Of a stretch of 62,224 nt of DNA, positions 1 to 10,557 are shown in pieces; position 1 is the stretch's first letter, and every line of letters starts with the position of its first letter. The position numbers were made by a program, and so were the translations under genes. This stretch comes from Chthoniobacteraceae bacterium (GTDB lineage Bacteria; Verrucomicrobiota; Verrucomicrobiia; Chthoniobacterales; Chthoniobacteraceae): NCBI GenBank assembly GCA_947476255.1, contig CANJPY010000017.1:1-62224 (forward strand). The letters run 5' to 3'. The notes under the pieces are model-generated. The model had not been told where the DNA came from. It ran no database searches and saw only the letters and a program-made list of their open reading frames with translations.

Positions 1-99
1 AACTCCCTTGCGGCCGGGCAGATGTGATTTCAGAAGTTTCCAGTTTTCATCTGAAAGATCATGACGCCTGTGGGCTGGCTTTTCCTGAGATTGATGCAT
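1..99 (-). CDS. IS5-family transposase, N-terminal 33 residues (partial)
   Basis: The frame starts at ATG 99-97 and stays open to the window edge, giving 33 residues. They include RRHDLSDENW at residues 11-20 and LPGRKG at 27-32. This matches the start of the DUF4096 domain found at the N-terminus of many IS5-family DDE transposases, usually written RHDLTDEQW...LPGRKGD. An AAGGA sequence lies six bases upstream of the ATG and is a good ribosome binding site. The catalytic DDE domain would lie to the left of the window. The gene points away from the interrupted acyltransferase. The family assignment rests on this short stretch only. Confidence 0.72.
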   Translation of the reverse strand, partial: MHQSQEKPAHRRHDLSDENWKLLKSHLPGRKGV

Positions 100-148
100 G
101 GCATTCCTTTTTTACAAGGCCTGTCAATCTCGTGACGACACTATCTAG
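1..148 (-). mobile_element. Insertion sequence end (IS5-type), truncated by window edge
   Basis: The first ~145 bases look like the transposase-proximal end of an insertion sequence. A transposase reading frame begins at 99 on the minus strand and runs off the window. The neighbouring acyltransferase frame loses its family-like sequence just after the codons ending near 146, beside a CTAG at 145-148. CTAG is a preferred target of several IS5-family elements. Only one end is visible, so neither the terminal inverted repeat nor the target duplication can be confirmed. The boundary is therefore approximate, to within a few bases. Confidence 0.6.
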
Positions 149-994
149 AAGCAAACAGCTCCAACCTGCAGTCACAAGCACGAAGGAAGATGTCCAAAGT
201 TTTTTGATAACGGGGAAAAAAGGGTGCCACGCCCAACCCGCGCTCACAAGCAAGACTCCCCCGATCACAAGCCCGCGGACAATCCGCGTTCGCGAGCTCT
301 GGCAAGTGAGCCATCTGCCTGCGAGCACCCCGAATAAAGCACTCGCGACCGCAGGCAGACTGCTCAAGATGCCCTCCGGATCGTGCGATCCGTTATATTT
401 GCGGCCCGGGAGCCAGATGCTGTCGAGATAGTTCGTGAGGTTTTGACCTTCTTCAAAACTAGGGCTCTCCAGTCCCGGGACCGCCACCCATTTTAAAAGT
501 GCTGCATAGCCTAAAAGGATTCCAAAAGTCGCCACCACAAGAGCGCGCGTCGAGAGACGCAAACTGAGTAACCCAGCAAGGGCGGATGCGATGCCAATCC
601 GTTGGAGAACACCCAGCCAGCGAATTTTATCCCACCCTTCTTTGATGCCACCGGAAAAGAACACACCGAGCAGAAAAAGAATCAACCCGCGTGCCAGCAG
701 ATGCCGGATCGTTGCCAAAAGTCCATCGCGCTCCAGTCTCCGAGGTAAAGCAAGAGAGAGGGAAACGCCGGACAGAAAAACAAAAAGGGGAAAGATCAGA
801 TCGTAAAAATGAAATCCCGCCCATGGAACATGCTCCAATTGTGCAGCGATAAACTGCGCCGCATCGGAATGGGGAAACCCATTTTTTAGAACAGCCTGCA
901 ACACTCCCCCCAGACCAAGAATCCAGCACATGTCAAAACCGCGGAGTGCATCGAGAGATGACAGCCGGGAACTAGAGGTTACTTGATCATTCAT
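145..994 (-). pseudogene. Membrane acyltransferase (DUF5009/HGSNAT-like), 3' end cut off by an insertion sequence
   Basis: The product is a multi-pass inner-membrane protein related to the DUF5009/heparan-alpha-glucosaminide N-acetyltransferase group, which acetylates sugar or cell-envelope substrates. The family signature RLSSLDALRGFDM is at residues 10-22, followed by HFYDLIFPLFVFLSGVSLSL and several further hydrophobic segments. The homologous part ends after about 283 residues at FVLVTAGWSCLLL. From there the frame runs into insertion-sequence DNA and stops at 59 after ~29 unrelated residues. Family members usually run about 370-400 residues, so the last membrane helices are missing. ATG 994 gives the family-like N-terminus. 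An upstream GTG at 1048 with AGAGGG before it is also possible. The product is probably non-functional, though a shortened protein could still be made. Confidence 0.72.
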
Positions 995-1129
995 GTGGGA
1001 TGGAGGTGGCCTGGCGTTATAACCTTTCATTGCGAGGGCCCGATTCACAAGCCCTCTGTAGGAAGTGCATCAAACGCTTTCACGCAGCAAGGTTAAGGCA
1101 CAAGTGTGTTCTATCAACCATCGTCGACA

Positions 1130-2482
1130 CTAGGGCTTCTTGAGCAGATCTAAGAGTACTGTGCTCATGGCTTGAACGCCCGTTTTAATCGTTGGCTCCG
1201 GTTCTGGCCTGAAGAACGGCGAATGAAGTCCGGGTAGTGTCACCTTTTTAGCCTTTGCTTCAGACACCGCACTGGCTGACTGGGTGCCAAGGCGGAACAT
1301 GCACAAGGGAATCTTTTCTTTTGTCATCCCAAACTCAGCAAAGTCTTCCGATCCCATGGTGGGCTCGACCGTCAATACCCGCTCTGGGCTAAGAACGCCC
1401 TCCAGGCTATAGCGAACAACGCGGGTAAACTCGGGCGTATTGTAAAGCGATGCGGTGCTCTCCGGAGTCACAATAACCTCAGGCATCTTCTCAGCGGGCA
1501 TCCCCGCCGCGAGCGCGAGATTTAAGCTGATGCGTCGGATCGCCGCAATCAACTGCTCGCGCGTCTCAGACTTGTAAGAACGCACTGTCACCTGAAGACG
1601 GACTTCGTCGGGAATAATATTCGCTTTGGTTCCTCCGTGAATGCTGCCCACCGTCACCACCGCGGGATCGCCTGGCTTGACCTCACGGCTGACAATGGAT
1701 TGAAGAGCTACGACAAGCTGTGATGCCAGCAGAATGGGATCTTTTCCAAGCTGGGGCTGGGAACCGTGGCCCCCGACCCCACGCACCACAATTTCGAGGG
1801 TGTCGACATTGGCCATCGCATAGCCCTCCAAGAGGCCGACACTGCCATGCGGAATATCAAAGGCACAATGCAGCGCAAGCGCTTTATCAGGCTTGGGAAA
1901 GCGCGCGAAAAGACCAGCCCGCAACATCATGCGAGCCCCCAAAATACGCTCCTCAGCTGGCTGGCCGATAAAAATCAAGGTTCCCCCCCACTGGCTACGA
2001 AGTGTCGAGAGCACTCGGGCAACACCCACAAAGCAGCTCATGTGTATATCGTGCCCGCAAGCGTGCATCACAGGAACCTCGCGCCCGAGGTCGTCTTTCG
2101 CTGTTTTTGTACTCGCATAAACTTCACCTGTTTGTTCGCGCACAGGAAGCGCATCAAGGTCCGTTCGCACCAAAATTACCGGCCCAGGTCCGTTTTTTAA
2201 AACACCCACCAGCCCATGCCCTCCTACTTTTTCTGTAACTTCGAAACCTGCGGCTCGAAGTTCAGCTGCTATCCGGAGTGCCGTTTGCTCCTCTTGGAGA
2301 GAGAGCTCCGGATTGCTGTGGAGTACTTTATAGAGCGCTACAAGCGAGGGTAGTTCCGACGCTAAAAGGGACTCCACGTCAGCGCCAAAGCACGCAAAAG
2401 ACCACAAACTAAAGCCAGCAATAAACAGAGCCAGAATTTTCAAATCCGTTTTCATCAGAGGTTTTATTTGCCGCTTCTTCAC
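1130..2482 (-). CDS. Secreted M20-family amidohydrolase (amino-acid amide hydrolase type)
   Basis: This is an M20D metallopeptidase/amidohydrolase of the hippurate and IAA-amino-acid hydrolase type. These enzymes cleave N-acyl or N-aryl amino-acid conjugates using a two-metal site. Visible motifs are RTDLDALPV at residues 106-114, HACGHDIH at 140-147 (metal-ligand Cys and His) and GQPAEE at 173-178 (general-base Glu). A hydrophobic stretch at residues 13-32 looks like a signal peptide, so the enzyme should act in the periplasm or outside. The length of 450 is normal for the family plus an export signal. The listed start is GTG; ATG at 2455 (residue 10) also gives a good signal peptide. The gene follows the broken acyltransferase on the same strand but has its own stop region. 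The exact substrate cannot be read. Confidence 0.88.
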   Translation of the reverse strand: MKKRQIKPLMKTDLKILALFIAGFSLWSFACFGADVESLLASELPSLVALYKVLHSNPELSLQEEQTALRIAAELRAAGFEVTEKVGGHGLVGVLKNGPGPVILVRTDLDALPVREQTGEVYASTKTAKDDLGREVPVMHACGHDIHMSCFVGVARVLSTLRSQWGGTLIFIGQPAEERILGARMMLRAGLFARFPKPDKALALHCAFDIPHGSVGLLEGYAMANVDTLEIVVRGVGGHGSQPQLGKDPILLASQLVVALQSIVSREVKPGDPAVVTVGSIHGGTKANIIPDEVRLQVTVRSYKSETREQLIAAIRRISLNLALAAGMPAEKMPEVIVTPESTASLYNTPEFTRVVRYSLEGVLSPERVLTVEPTMGSEDFAEFGMTKEKIPLCMFRLGTQSASAVSEAKAKKVTLPGLHSPFFRPEPEPTIKTGVQAMSTVLLDLLKKP

Positions 2483-2615
2483 TCATTAAATATTTTCTTT
2501 AGGCTATGGAAGAAAGCCTGGCCGGCATTCTAGCTACTTCTGTCTCCGGAGCTTTATCGGGGACGCATGATGACTTCCATCTCCTTGTTCCGAGACCGTC
2601 CGAGGCAGCAACGCC

Positions 2616-4037
2616 TTAAACAAATAAATCACCGAGCGTCCGCCCTTCCTCGAGAAGATTATAGGGACGACCCAACGGGTCCACCGCATCCAAATCATCA
2701 ATCCCCATGGCATGATAGACGGTGCGAGTTATGTCCTCAGGTCCAACAGGCTTTTCCGCAGGGTACGCCGCATGTTTATCTGTTCGTCCATGCGTGCGGC
2801 CCCCTTGCACCCCTCCCCCAGCCATCAGCACGCTCATGCAAGAAGTCCAATGGTCTCGACCAGCTCCAGAAGGACCGCCGGAGCGCGGATCGCCGATCTG
2901 TGGTTTGCGCCCCATCTCGCTCGTGACCAGCACCAGGGTTTCTTCCAAAAGGCCGCGCTGACTTAGGTCCTCAAGCAAGGCGGAAAAGCTCCGGTCAAAT
3001 TCCGGGAGCAGATAATCCTTCAAACACGCAAAGTTGGATCCGTGAGTGTCCCAACCTCCAGCGCTTTTACAACGACTGGCGATGGCTTCATTTTCCTTCC
3101 AAAAAACCGTGATGAAAGGAACTCCCGCCTCCACGAGGCGCCTCGCCATTAATAAGCTTGTCCCATTTACAGTGCCACCATATCGCTCAATTGTACCGGC
3201 TGACTCGGCGTGAATATCAAAGGCGCCCGCAGTTCCGCTCGCAGACAATAACTGGAAGGCACGTTGTTGCTGGCTCGCATAATTGCGCACGCTTTCATCG
3301 TAGTCCAACTCTCGCCGCATATTTGAAACCGTCTCAAGCAGTGCCTTTCTATCCTGCACACGCTGGGGGCTAGAACCCGCGCTCAGCGTCAGCGTAGGGG
3401 CGCTGAACTCAAGGGGGGTTTCCACGCTGCCATTGAGAAAAAACGGGTCATACTCCATCCCAATTCTTCCAGCAAACTGGCCGGGACGCGTGTAGGGCAA
3501 CTTGCTGGGCTTGTGCGGCAACGTAATGACATCCGGCAATTTTCCCTTTCCTTTGCGCCGTGACCCCACCACACACCCCATATGGGGCCAGTCTGTGGAG
3601 AGTGGCCTGCGATCGTTTCCCTGAATGCGAAATGTGTCATCAGGCGCATGCCCAGTCAGGTTGTAATAATACCCTGCGTGATGGTCTCCAGTGGCACGGC
3701 CAAAGTCTGTCACACCATGCACCATTGAAAAAAGATGCGCTTGTTTTGCAAGAAGCGGCAGGTGTTCGCAAACCTGAATGTCCGGCGCCGTCGTCTTGAT
3801 CGGCGAAAACTCGCCCCTGTACTCCACCGGTGCATTGGGCTTCATATCCCACATATCAATGTGGGACGCGCCTCCACACAGAAAGAATAGAATGGTGGAC
3901 TTTGCGGGCTTGCGTCTTGTTGGGTCAGACAGCGACCCGAATGCTGCCTTTCCAAAAGGCAGGCCAAAACAGGCAGTTGTCGAGGCTGTGATAAAGGAGC
4001 GCCTACTTAATGCAGCTGAGAAGAGCGGCTTACTCAT
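2616..4037 (-). CDS. Tat-exported DUF1501 protein (unpaired)
   Basis: DUF1501 proteins belong to the alkaline phosphatase/sulfatase-like superfamily, are common in PVC bacteria, and have no proven reaction. A twin-arginine signal, SRRSFIT, lies near residues 12-18 when ATG 4037 is used. The upstream extension in the same frame is not signal-like. Family landmarks are LFFLCGGASHIDMWDMKP near the N-terminus, MVHGVTDFG, and the C-terminal SEMGRKPQIGD...GRDHWTSCMSVLMAGGG. The length of 473 residues is normal. It is the only DUF1501 gene here without an adjacent PSCyt1/DUF1549/DUF1553 gene on its own strand. The closest one starts divergently at 4554. It may share that promoter region, or it may have lost its partner. 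Confidence 0.85.
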   Translation of the reverse strand: MSKPLFSAALSRRSFITASTTACFGLPFGKAAFGSLSDPTRRKPAKSTILFFLCGGASHIDMWDMKPNAPVEYRGEFSPIKTTAPDIQVCEHLPLLAKQAHLFSMVHGVTDFGRATGDHHAGYYYNLTGHAPDDTFRIQGNDRRPLSTDWPHMGCVVGSRRKGKGKLPDVITLPHKPSKLPYTRPGQFAGRIGMEYDPFFLNGSVETPLEFSAPTLTLSAGSSPQRVQDRKALLETVSNMRRELDYDESVRNYASQQQRAFQLLSASGTAGAFDIHAESAGTIERYGGTVNGTSLLMARRLVEAGVPFITVFWKENEAIASRCKSAGGWDTHGSNFACLKDYLLPEFDRSFSALLEDLSQRGLLEETLVLVTSEMGRKPQIGDPRSGGPSGAGRDHWTSCMSVLMAGGGVQGGRTHGRTDKHAAYPAEKPVGPEDITRTVYHAMGIDDLDAVDPLGRPYNLLEEGRTLGDLFV

Positions 4038-4553
4038 GGGGGTGGGTTGCCATATAAGCGCAATACTCCAAATAAGGCTACATCGAAAATAGCCGTCTGG
4101 ACTCACCGCTTCCCGCGCATCCAAGGCCGAAAAATATCTTTACCAAAAAGACACATCAATACATCGACCTAAACAATTTCCATCCCTTTTGCCGCACTAG
4201 CCCCCGCTCGCTACCAGCGCTCCCCGCTCAGGTGCTTCTCTCGTTTGGATCAGAACCGTGCCAACGTGCAGTCCCCGTTTCGTTGCAGTGTGCCGTCACT
4301 CTCACGCACTCATTCCTTCAACGTCGACCTCAAGTTGCTATGCGGGCTTTTCTGGCCACGACGCACGGACCGCCACTAAACTCTATTATCTGCAAGGAAC
4401 CTTTTCCACCTTCCTGAAACGTCGACAGGGGAAAAGATATTTTTGTTTTTACTCAAGTTGAGCAATGTTTTTTTATTTGTCCCCGCCCGTGGCATTTCCA
4501 AAAAGTCCTCCCTACCAATCCCCTTTGCGACTTATACCCTCCTTAATGAACGT
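4038..4553. other. Divergent intergenic region (516 bp), no gene seen
   Basis: This region separates the divergent DUF1501 gene (start 4037) and PSCyt1 gene (start 4554), so it should hold both promoters. It is C/T-rich on the plus strand. No convincing ORF, tRNA-like fold or palindrome longer than 8 bp was seen. A TTG at 4443 opens the downstream frame earlier, but the added 37 residues do not look like part of the exported protein. Confidence 0.6.
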
Positions 4554-7500
4554 ATGTTTACTCAGGCAATTTCAACCGCTTTAAGAGTTGTCGCATCTTT
4601 GTTGGGAGGACTCGCCCTCCTTTCAGGAAATTCGTTCGGAGCCAAATCAGACGAAAACGGAGTGGCATTGAGCTTCAATCGGGACATCCGTCCAATTCTT
4701 GCGGACAACTGTTTTGCCTGTCACGGCCTCGACGCCAAAAAGCGCAAGGCCGACCTTCGCTTGGATACCGCTGATGGGGCTCATACCGCCATAGACGGGG
4801 CCTTTCCCATCGCGAAAGGTGCGCCAGAAAAAAGTACCGTTTGGATGCGTATTCAGAGCACCGATCCTGACGAGTGTATGCCACCTCCTGAGTCCCACAA
4901 AAAGCTGACACTGCAGCAAAAGGAGATCATAAAACGGTGGATCCAACAGGGGGGCGCCTATGAGCGTCACTGGGCATTCGAGCCCTTGACCACTCCACCC
5001 ACTCCGAAGCCGTCCCCAAAAAGCGCCAAACACAAGAATGCTATCGATGAATTTCTTGCGCCGCAGCGCTCAAAGGCAGGACTGAAAGAGGCGCCCGAAG
5101 CCGATCGGGCGACACTTATCCGCAGGGTTGCTTTCACCCTGACTGGTCTTCCACCCACAGTGAGTGCCGTGGATGCTTTTATCGCAGACCGTTCTGAACT
5201 TGCGTACGAGACCTTGGTAGAGAAATACATTACGACACCCGAGTTCGGCGAAGAAATGGCCAGACACTGGCTCGATGTGGCGCGTTACGCAGATACGCAT
5301 GGGCTACACCTTGATAATGAGCGGGAAATGTGGGCCTACCGAGACTGGGTTGTGAACGCGTTCAACCAAAATCTCCCCTTTGACCAATTTACGGTTCAAC
5401 AAATAGCAGGCGACCAACTCCCCAACCCAACCCAAGACCAAATCACCGCCACCGGCTTTTCTAGGTGCAACGTCACCACGGGGGAAGGGGGCGCAATTTC
5501 CGAGGAATACCGTCATTTATATGCGGTCGAGCGCACCTCCACCGTCATGCAAGCGTGGACGGGACTCACGGCAGGCTGCGCCCAATGCCACGACCATAAG
5601 TACGACCCGCTTTCCACACGCGAATTCTACTCACTTTACGCCTTCTTTTTTAGCGCCGCCGACCCTCCCATGGACGGCAATATTTCTTCCACCGAGCCTT
5701 ATCAAAAACGCCCCACCCCCACTCAGTCAGAGGCTCTCGCCAAGGCTAAGAGCGCCGAAGTTGAAGCTTTAAAAACTCTCGATGATGCCGCTTCAAAACT
5801 CACATACACAGAGCCTTATATCCAAGCTGAGAGCACCTCCGAGCCTGTGACCCAAGTTTTTTTGGATGACATTTTCCCGCTCGCTTCCGAAACCCGAACC
5901 ACTTCCAGAAATCCAGCAGTTTGGATCACGGACCCCGAGTTCGGTGCGCATTCGGGCCGCCGTGTGCTCCGTCAAGCATCCGGCCAATTCACTGAAAATG
6001 TCGTCCAAGCGGGGGCGCTCCCCTTGACCGTACCCGAGGCTGGCGAATGTAGCGTATGGGTCCGTTTAGACCCCCAATCTCCACCCCGAGGCCTATCCAT
6101 TCAAATACAAGGGCGTAAGGTTTACTGGGGCGATCGCGCTTACAGCGATGGAGCCAAGCCTGAGAACCCAGAGCAAGATGTAAATCTCGGGGCACTTCCG
6201 CCTCTGGGAGTTTGGTCGCGTCTTTACTTTCACTTAAAGACACTGGAGCTAAAACCCGGCACTCGGATCGAAAGCATTGCACTCCAGCAAAATGGAGGGA
6301 TTGCTTTCTGGGATGCCGGGACCATCACCGGTCTCCTTCACTCAAAGGACGATCCACTGGTATCCTTGAATCAATGGTGGAACGCGTTTCCGAAAAAAGC
6401 GAAAGCAGACAATACAGACCTTCCTCCGTCGCTTTTAAAAATTCTCCTGGCTGGCCCAGAAAAGGCGACGGATCCAGCCGACAGAAAACAAGTCCAGGAC
6501 TATTACCTCGGTAAGATCTGCCGAAACTCCCCGTCTGCAATCCTCGCTCTGCGTACAGACTGGTTGGCAGCAAAAGTAAATAAAGAGTCCTGCAGCGAGG
6601 CCATCCACGGCACGCTGGTCTTCCGCGATCTTGATGCTCCCTTGGAAACCTTTGTTGCAGTCCGCGGACAATACGACAAACACGGCGAACGCGTTACACC
6701 TGATGTCCCCGCCGTTTTTCCAGCGCTCAAGAAAGACAAACCCGAGGGCCGCGCAACACGACTAGACCTCGCACGCTGGCTGGTGGCGCGTGACAATCCA
6801 TTGACGGCAAGGGTTACCGTGAACCGTTTGTGGCAGCAGGTTTTTGGAATAGGTCTGGTGAAAACAAGCCACGACTTTGGTTCCCAAGGGGAACCACCCA
6901 GCCATCCAGAATTGCTCGACTGGCTGGCCTGTATATTCCGAGATTCGGCCTGGGACGTAAAAGGGCTCCTTCGTCTGATGCTCAACTCCAATGCCTTCCG
7001 GCAGAGCTCTGTTGTCTCAGCCGAACTTCGTGAGCAGGATCCTGAGAACCGGCTGCTCGCGCGCGGCCCACGGATCCGCCTTGACGCGGAACAGATACGG
7101 GACAACGCACTTTTTGTAAGCGGTTTGCTGGACTCAAAAAAGGGAGGAAGGGGGTCCCTCCCATACCAGCCGTCTAACATCTGGGAACCCGTTGGCTACG
7201 CAAACAGCAACACCCGCTACTATCTCCAGGAACACGACTCTTCGCTGTATAGACGGAGCCTCTATTGCTTTTTGAAGCGGACCGCACCACCCCCATTTAT
7301 GTCCACGTTTGACGGCCCCAGTCGCGAACAGAGCTGTGTGCGGCGCGAACGCACCAATACGCCCATGCAGGCATTGCAGCTCATGAACGATGTCCAACAT
7401 TTCGAAGCCGCTCGCGCGCTTGCCGAGCGGGTGCTAACGGAAGGAGGCACGACAGATGCCGGGAAGATTCAATGGCTCTTCCGCGTGGTTCTTGCGCGCA

Positions 7501-7706
7501 CTCCTGATGCACAAGAAAGCAACCTGCTTTTGGCTGCCTTGCAAAAACAAAGAACCCTCTATCGCAATACCCCGCGGGAAGCGTCTGCCGTCTCACACGC
7601 CGGGGAAGCGCCCCCCCAAAATACAGCTCCTGCTGCTGAAACGGCCGCATGGACTCTTCTTGGAAATCTTGTTCTTAACTTGGATGAAACAGTCAACCGT
7701 AATTGA
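4554..7706 (+). CDS. PSCyt1-DUF1549-DUF1553 exported cytochrome-like protein with a central beta-rich insert
   Basis: A 1050-residue exported protein of the planctomycete cytochrome C (PSCyt1) type; the catalytic role of this family is unproven. A signal peptide covers residues 1-30. The first haem-binding motif, CFACH, is at 53-57 in a PSCyt1 domain. The DUF1549 domain follows (about 155-360) and ends with a second motif, CAQCH, in [13 protein letters not shown]. The C-terminal DUF1553 domain carries [17 protein letters not shown] and [10 protein letters not shown]. Between them, roughly residues 440-590, is a beta-rich segment resembling a carbohydrate-binding or concanavalin-like module. 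ATG 4554 was chosen because it starts the signal peptide. The DUF1501 partner begins four bases after the stop, so the two are one transcription unit. Confidence 0.87.
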   Translation: MFTQAISTALRVVASLLGGLALLSGNSFGAKSDENGVALSFNRDIRPILADNCFACHGLDAKKRKADLRLDTADGAHTAIDGAFPIAKGAPEKSTVWMRIQSTDPDECMPPPESHKKLTLQQKEIIKRWIQQGGAYERHWAFEPLTTPPTPKPSPKSAKHKNAIDEFLAPQRSKAGLKEAPEADRATLIRRVAFTLTGLPPTVSAVDAFIADRSELAYETLVEKYITTPEFGEEMARHWLDVARYADTHGLHLDNEREMWAYRDWVVNAFNQNLPFDQFTVQQIAGDQLPNPTQDQITATGFSRCNVTTGEGGAISEEYRHLYAVERTSTVMQAWTGLTAGCAQCHDHKYDPLSTREFYSLYAFFFSAADPPMDGNISSTEPYQKRPTPTQSEALAKAKSAEVEALKTLDDAASKLTYTEPYIQAESTSEPVTQVFLDDIFPLASETRTTSRNPAVWITDPEFGAHSGRRVLRQASGQFTENVVQAGALPLTVPEAGECSVWVRLDPQSPPRGLSIQIQGRKVYWGDRAYSDGAKPENPEQDVNLGALPPLGVWSRLYFHLKTLELKPGTRIESIALQQNGGIAFWDAGTITGLLHSKDDPLVSLNQWWNAFPKKAKADNTDLPPSLLKILLAGPEKATDPADRKQVQDYYLGKICRNSPSAILALRTDWLAAKVNKESCSEAIHGTLVFRDLDAPLETFVAVRGQYDKHGERVTPDVPAVFPALKKDKPEGRATRLDLARWLVARDNPLTARVTVNRLWQQVFGIGLVKTSHDFGSQGEPPSHPELLDWLACIFRDSAWDVKGLLRLMLNSNAFRQSSVVSAELREQDPENRLLARGPRIRLDAEQIRDNALFVSGLLDSKKGGRGSLPYQPSNIWEPVGYANSNTRYYLQEHDSSLYRRSLYCFLKRTAPPPFMSTFDGPSREQSCVRRERTNTPMQALQLMNDVQHFEAARALAERVLTEGGTTDAGKIQWLFRVVLARTPDAQESNLLLAALQKQRTLYRNTPREASAVSHAGEAPPQNTAPAAETAAWTLLGNLVLNLDETVNRN

Positions 7707-7710
7707 CCTT

Positions 7711-9177
7711 ATGGACCCACTCTCTGAATGGAACAAACTTCAATCTCGCCGCCAATTTTTTAAAAGCTCGGGGCTGAGCATGGGCGGGTTGGGCCTTGCC
7801 TCCCTTCTTGGCAATGAATCCGCCCGAGCTACCAACAGCGACTCCCGCATGAATCCGCCGCTCCCGGGGTTGCCCCATTTCGCGCCAAGGGCAAAGGCGG
7901 TGATTTACCTTCATATGAACGGTGGCCCGTCTCAGTTAGACACCTGGGACTACAAGCCAAACCTCGCAGACTGGTTTGACAAAGATCTCCCGCCCAGCGT
8001 GCAGGGCGGCCAGCGACTGACGGGAATGACCAGTAAACAGACGCGCTTCCCCGTTGCTCCCAGTCTTTTTACTTTTTCCAAGCATGGCCAATGTGAACGT
8101 TGGGCCAGCGAACTGGTTCGCCACACGGCTCTACATTCCGACGATATCGCCCTCGTCAAAACCGTTCACACAAACGCCATCAACCATGATCCCGCGTGCA
8201 CTTTTGTAATGACGGGGCGCGAGGTCCCCGGCTATGCAAGTCTCGGGTCTTGGCTCAGCTACGGCTTGGGAAGCGAAAGCGAAAACCTTCCCGCTTTTGT
8301 CGTCCTCACTCCCTCTTGGAAGTCTACGGGTGCGGCGCAGGCTTTGTTTACCAGAATGTGGAGCAGCGGCTTCCTGCCGGGCCGCTTTAATGGTGTCGCG
8401 CTGCGGTCTGCGGGGGACCCTGTTTTGTACATTCAAAACCCAGAAGGTGTTTCCCCACTTAACCGGCGCTCGATGTTGGATGCTCTCAGTGCTCTGAACA
8501 CGCACCGCTTTCAAACCATGGGTGACCCCGAGATTCAAAACCGAATCAGTCAGTATGAGATGGCTTTCCGCATGCAAACCAGCGTGCCCGAACTGGTGGA
8601 TCTTTCGGGTGAGTCCCCCGCAACCCTCGAATCTTACGGCACGGACGTCTCCAGACACGGCTCTTTTGCCTCCAGCGCGATCATGGCGCGACGCCTCGTA
8701 GAACGTGGTGTGCGCGTCGTACAAATCCTCCACCGCGGTTGGGATCAACACGGCAACCTCCCAAGTGAGATTCGGCTTCAATGCCAAGACACAGACCAAC
8801 CCATCGCAGCACTCCTCTCAGATTTAAAGCAACGAGGCCTTCTGGAGAGCACTCTGGTGGTCTGGGGCGGCGAATTTGGACGCACCGTTTACTCTCAGGG
8901 CACCCTGACAAAAACCAACTACGGCAGAGACCACCATCCGCGCAACTTCTGCATGTGGATGGCTGGTGGCGGCATCAAGGGCGGAGTGACTCTCGGCGAA
9001 ACCGACGACTTCAGCTACAATGTCGCTGCCGACCCCGTTCATTTGAATGACATCAACGCAACCATTCTGCATTTATGCGGTATCGACCACGAACGGTTGA
9101 GCATCAAATTTCAAGGCCTTGACGCTCGACTCACTGGGGTCGAGAAACAAAAGGTCGTTTCACAGATTCTCTCCTAA
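7711..9177 (+). CDS. DUF1501 protein, partner of the 4554 cytochrome gene
   Basis: Exported DUF1501 protein of 488 residues. The N-terminus has [10 protein letters not shown], a Tat-type signal, followed by a hydrophobic Gly/Leu stretch. Family landmarks are [43 protein letters not shown] and [12 protein letters not shown], and the C-terminal MAGGGIKGG. The start at ATG 7711 leaves a four-base gap after the upstream stop. ATG 7684, which overlaps the upstream gene by 23 bases, is also possible. The tight spacing implies co-translation and joint function with the cytochrome-like protein. It converges with a minus-strand gene ending at 9233. Confidence 0.88.
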   Translation: MDPLSEWNKLQSRRQFFKSSGLSMGGLGLASLLGNESARATNSDSRMNPPLPGLPHFAPRAKAVIYLHMNGGPSQLDTWDYKPNLADWFDKDLPPSVQGGQRLTGMTSKQTRFPVAPSLFTFSKHGQCERWASELVRHTALHSDDIALVKTVHTNAINHDPACTFVMTGREVPGYASLGSWLSYGLGSESENLPAFVVLTPSWKSTGAAQALFTRMWSSGFLPGRFNGVALRSAGDPVLYIQNPEGVSPLNRRSMLDALSALNTHRFQTMGDPEIQNRISQYEMAFRMQTSVPELVDLSGESPATLESYGTDVSRHGSFASSAIMARRLVERGVRVVQILHRGWDQHGNLPSEIRLQCQDTDQPIAALLSDLKQRGLLESTLVVWGGEFGRTVYSQGTLTKTNYGRDHHPRNFCMWMAGGGIKGGVTLGETDDFSYNVAADPVHLNDINATILHLCGIDHERLSIKFQGLDARLTGVEKQKVVSQILS

Positions 9178-9203
9178 TCCTCCTGCGTGAGTCTATTCCA
9201 AGG

Positions 9204-9244
9204 GCCCTGCGGTTCCAAACGATCCGCCGCCGTCAACGCAGGGC
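9204..9244. terminator. Inverted repeat between convergent genes
   Basis: GCCCTGCG at 9204-9211 is matched by CGCAGGGC at 9237-9244, a perfect 8-bp inverted repeat with a 25-base loop. It lies where two convergent genes end, and the right arm is just inside the end of the minus-strand gene. There is no T-run and the loop is long, so its role as a two-way terminator is only a guess. Confidence 0.22.
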
Positions 9245-10483
9245 GTAACACAGCAGCACGTCTTGGTCGCGCACATATAGCTTGCCGTCGTGGACAATGG
9301 GATGAGACCAACTGGGCCCATTGACGCTCGCCAACTTGAAGGCTCCCTTCTCACTGTAACCCTCAGGGGTTGCTTCTATCAGTGCCATGGTTCCATCTTG
9401 ATAGCGAAAATAAAGATTCCCGTCCGCGGCGATGACAACCGCACTTTCTTTACCCGGCCCACGATCCTTCTCCCACACAACCTTGCCCGTACTCCACTCC
9501 AAGCAAATAGGAAAACCGTTGTTATGCCCCTTACCCGCATAGATGTAATTCCCAATTCGAACCATGCCGCCGTGATGATTTTGAAAGGTGGCAGCGGCCA
9601 AAAAGTAACGCTCTTCCACAACCAGGGGAGATCCTCCCAACCCTTCGCCGCGGTTAATCTTTAGAAGGGCGGCGCCGGTTCCGTAGCCGCTCGAGACAAA
9701 CACCTCATCGTTCCACACCAATGGCGTCGGAATGACCGCCGTACCATTCGCAACCTTGTTGTAATGCCAGAGAAGTTTGCCCGATGCTGCATCCACTCCA
9801 ATCGCTCCCTTTCCAACAAGGGTCACGTACTGTTTGATCCCGCAGGCTTCACTCACCACAACACCAGTATACCCAGCCCCTGGATGCCCTTTTCCTGCAA
9901 GTTCAGCACCGGTTTTCCAAAGCACTTCACCCGTCTTCTTGTTTAACGCAACCACGAGCGCTTCAGCACTTCCGGGAACAACAACCAACTTTTCCCCATC
10001 TATATACGGCGACTCGCTAAATTTCCATGTCGGCTTCGGAGCGTTTCCAAAATCGACGATGAAATTTTTGCGCCACACCTCCTTGCCGTCCAAAGCAGAC
10101 ACACACACCAGATCTCCCTCCGAAGAAAGCCCATAGACCAACCCGCCTTCCACAGTCGGAGTGCAGCGTGGTTCGCCTCCTTTCTCACACAACGACGCAC
10201 GCCACAGTTCTTTTTGAGTAACCGCGTCCAGCGCAAGCAGGAACTGTCCCTCTTTAGATCCGCCAAGCGTATAGATTTTACCGTTCACAACGGATACCGA
10301 GGCAAATCCCTTCCCTAGTCCTTGTGTTTTCCAAGAAAGCGCAGGCCCCTCCTGAGGCCACTGTTTCAGAAGGCCGCTTTCAAGAAAAACACCATCTCGA
10401 TTGACGCCTCGCCACTGAGGCACATCGGCAGCGACCATCGAGGCTGCAAAAAGGTGCAGGAGAATTAGGGGGAGCTTTTTCAT
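9233..10483 (-). CDS. Exported PQQ-like beta-propeller protein (first of two)
   Basis: A 416-residue PQQ-like beta-propeller protein (BamB/quinoprotein-like fold). It starts MKKLPLILLHLF with a signal peptide to about residue 19, then PQWRGVNRDGVF, the typical opening of this exported family in PVC bacteria. Repeats with ALDAVTQKELWR, VSALDGKEVWRK, ALNKKTGEVLWK and DAASGKLLWHY are the Trp-ended blade motifs. It probably acts in the periplasm. No enzyme motif is visible, and similar proteins serve as scaffolds or are of unknown role. ATG 10483 was chosen for the signal peptide; the frame is open further upstream. The gene lies 74 bases after a paralogue on the same strand. Confidence 0.83.
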   Translation of the reverse strand: MKKLPLILLHLFAASMVAADVPQWRGVNRDGVFLESGLLKQWPQEGPALSWKTQGLGKGFASVSVVNGKIYTLGGSKEGQFLLALDAVTQKELWRASLCEKGGEPRCTPTVEGGLVYGLSSEGDLVCVSALDGKEVWRKNFIVDFGNAPKPTWKFSESPYIDGEKLVVVPGSAEALVVALNKKTGEVLWKTGAELAGKGHPGAGYTGVVVSEACGIKQYVTLVGKGAIGVDAASGKLLWHYNKVANGTAVIPTPLVWNDEVFVSSGYGTGAALLKINRGEGLGGSPLVVEERYFLAAATFQNHHGGMVRIGNYIYAGKGHNNGFPICLEWSTGKVVWEKDRGPGKESAVVIAADGNLYFRYQDGTMALIEATPEGYSEKGAFKLASVNGPSWSHPIVHDGKLYVRDQDVLLCYALR

Positions 10484-10557
10484 ACAAAGCAAGTGTCTGA
10501 CATGCAGCGAATTCACGCAACACTCAATATCTCCTCGCGAGACCTCTATGCTGATAA

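Noticed and set aside
6503..7180. 225-codon minus-strand frame inside the first PSCyt1 gene
   Set aside because: It lies opposite the conserved DUF1553 region, has no recognisable domain and is explained as a codon-bias shadow.
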